Source: Plantago ovata (lineage: Eukaryota; Streptophyta; Magnoliopsida; Lamiales; Plantaginaceae). Taken from it: a DNA stretch of 64,000 bases. Both the position numbers and the translations under genes were made by a program. Shown here one piece after another: positions 59,401-64,000 of this stretch (within the stretch, counting starts at the first letter, position 1; each line of letters opens with the position of its first letter). The DNA lies in NCBI GenBank assembly GCA_028274465.1, contig CM051455.1, positions 42,177,129-42,241,128 of the forward strand, read 5' to 3'. Below the pieces are notes generated by a model, which saw nothing but the letters and a program-made list of their open reading frames with translations, was not told the DNA's origin and searched no databases.

Positions 59401-64000
<4,600 letters not shown>

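Overview
The window is nuclear DNA of a flowering plant, most likely a eudicot. The evidence is spliced genes with GT-AG introns, AT-rich intergenic DNA full of plant-type MITEs, small LTR elements of the TRIM type, and proteins belonging to plant families: PILS auxin carrier-like, B1-type CDK, SCARECROW, CACTIN, PECT1, LEA_2. I cannot name the species from sequence alone. Exon limits below were set by reading GT/AG sites and checking that the phase closes across each junction; no transcript evidence was available.

Layout. (1) 1-3.2 kb: 5' part of a PILS-family gene on the minus strand, running off the left edge. (2) 3.2-9.3 kb: repeat-rich spacer with an hAT-like MITE, a complete Cassandra TRIM retrotransposon whose LTRs carry 5S rRNA-like sequence, and a GGAGC-rich palindromic repeat. 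(3) 9.4-11.5 kb: a small proline-rich membrane protein gene (+) and a two-exon MAKR/BKI1-like gene (-). (4) 11.5-15 kb: nested elements, including a 342-bp LTR retrotransposon that was tandemly duplicated with its flank. (5) 15.5-18 kb: a plant protein of unknown function with a DPFAPGP block, followed by a decaying tandem array made from its own 3' end. (6) 20.0-20.7 kb: a LEA_2/NHL membrane protein (-). (7) 21-28.6 kb: MITEs (Stowaway-like, hAT, PIF/Harbinger) and direct repeats. (8) 28.6-30.6 kb: a BMT5-like (DUF2431) gene with a broken relic copy just upstream. (9) 31.2-32.3 kb: CDKB1. (10) 34.4-36.8 kb: three gene relics (F-box-associated domain, RLCK kinase subdomain V, malectin-like receptor kinase ectodomain). 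(11) 38.0-45.3 kb: the 13-exon CACTIN gene (-). (12) 45.5-55 kb: gene-poor repeats (PIF-type MITE, LINE relic, 1-kb fold-back, 440-bp tandem duplication). (13) 55.4-58.5 kb: SCARECROW (+) with upstream AUGs in its leader region. (14) 60.3 kb to the right edge: the 5' half of PECT1 (+), cut by the window end.

The genes do not form an operon or a visible cluster. They are ordinary housekeeping and developmental genes in a mosaic of small non-autonomous transposons: CDKB1 (G2/M), SCR (asymmetric division and radial patterning), CACTIN (splicing), PECT1 (phosphatidylethanolamine synthesis), PILS (auxin homeostasis at the ER). I found no convincing new multi-gene system. The most unusual signals are the tandemly duplicated tiny LTR element, the self-derived repeat array behind the 15.5-kb gene, the AUG-stop elements before SCR, and several dispersed repeat families with several copies inside this one window.
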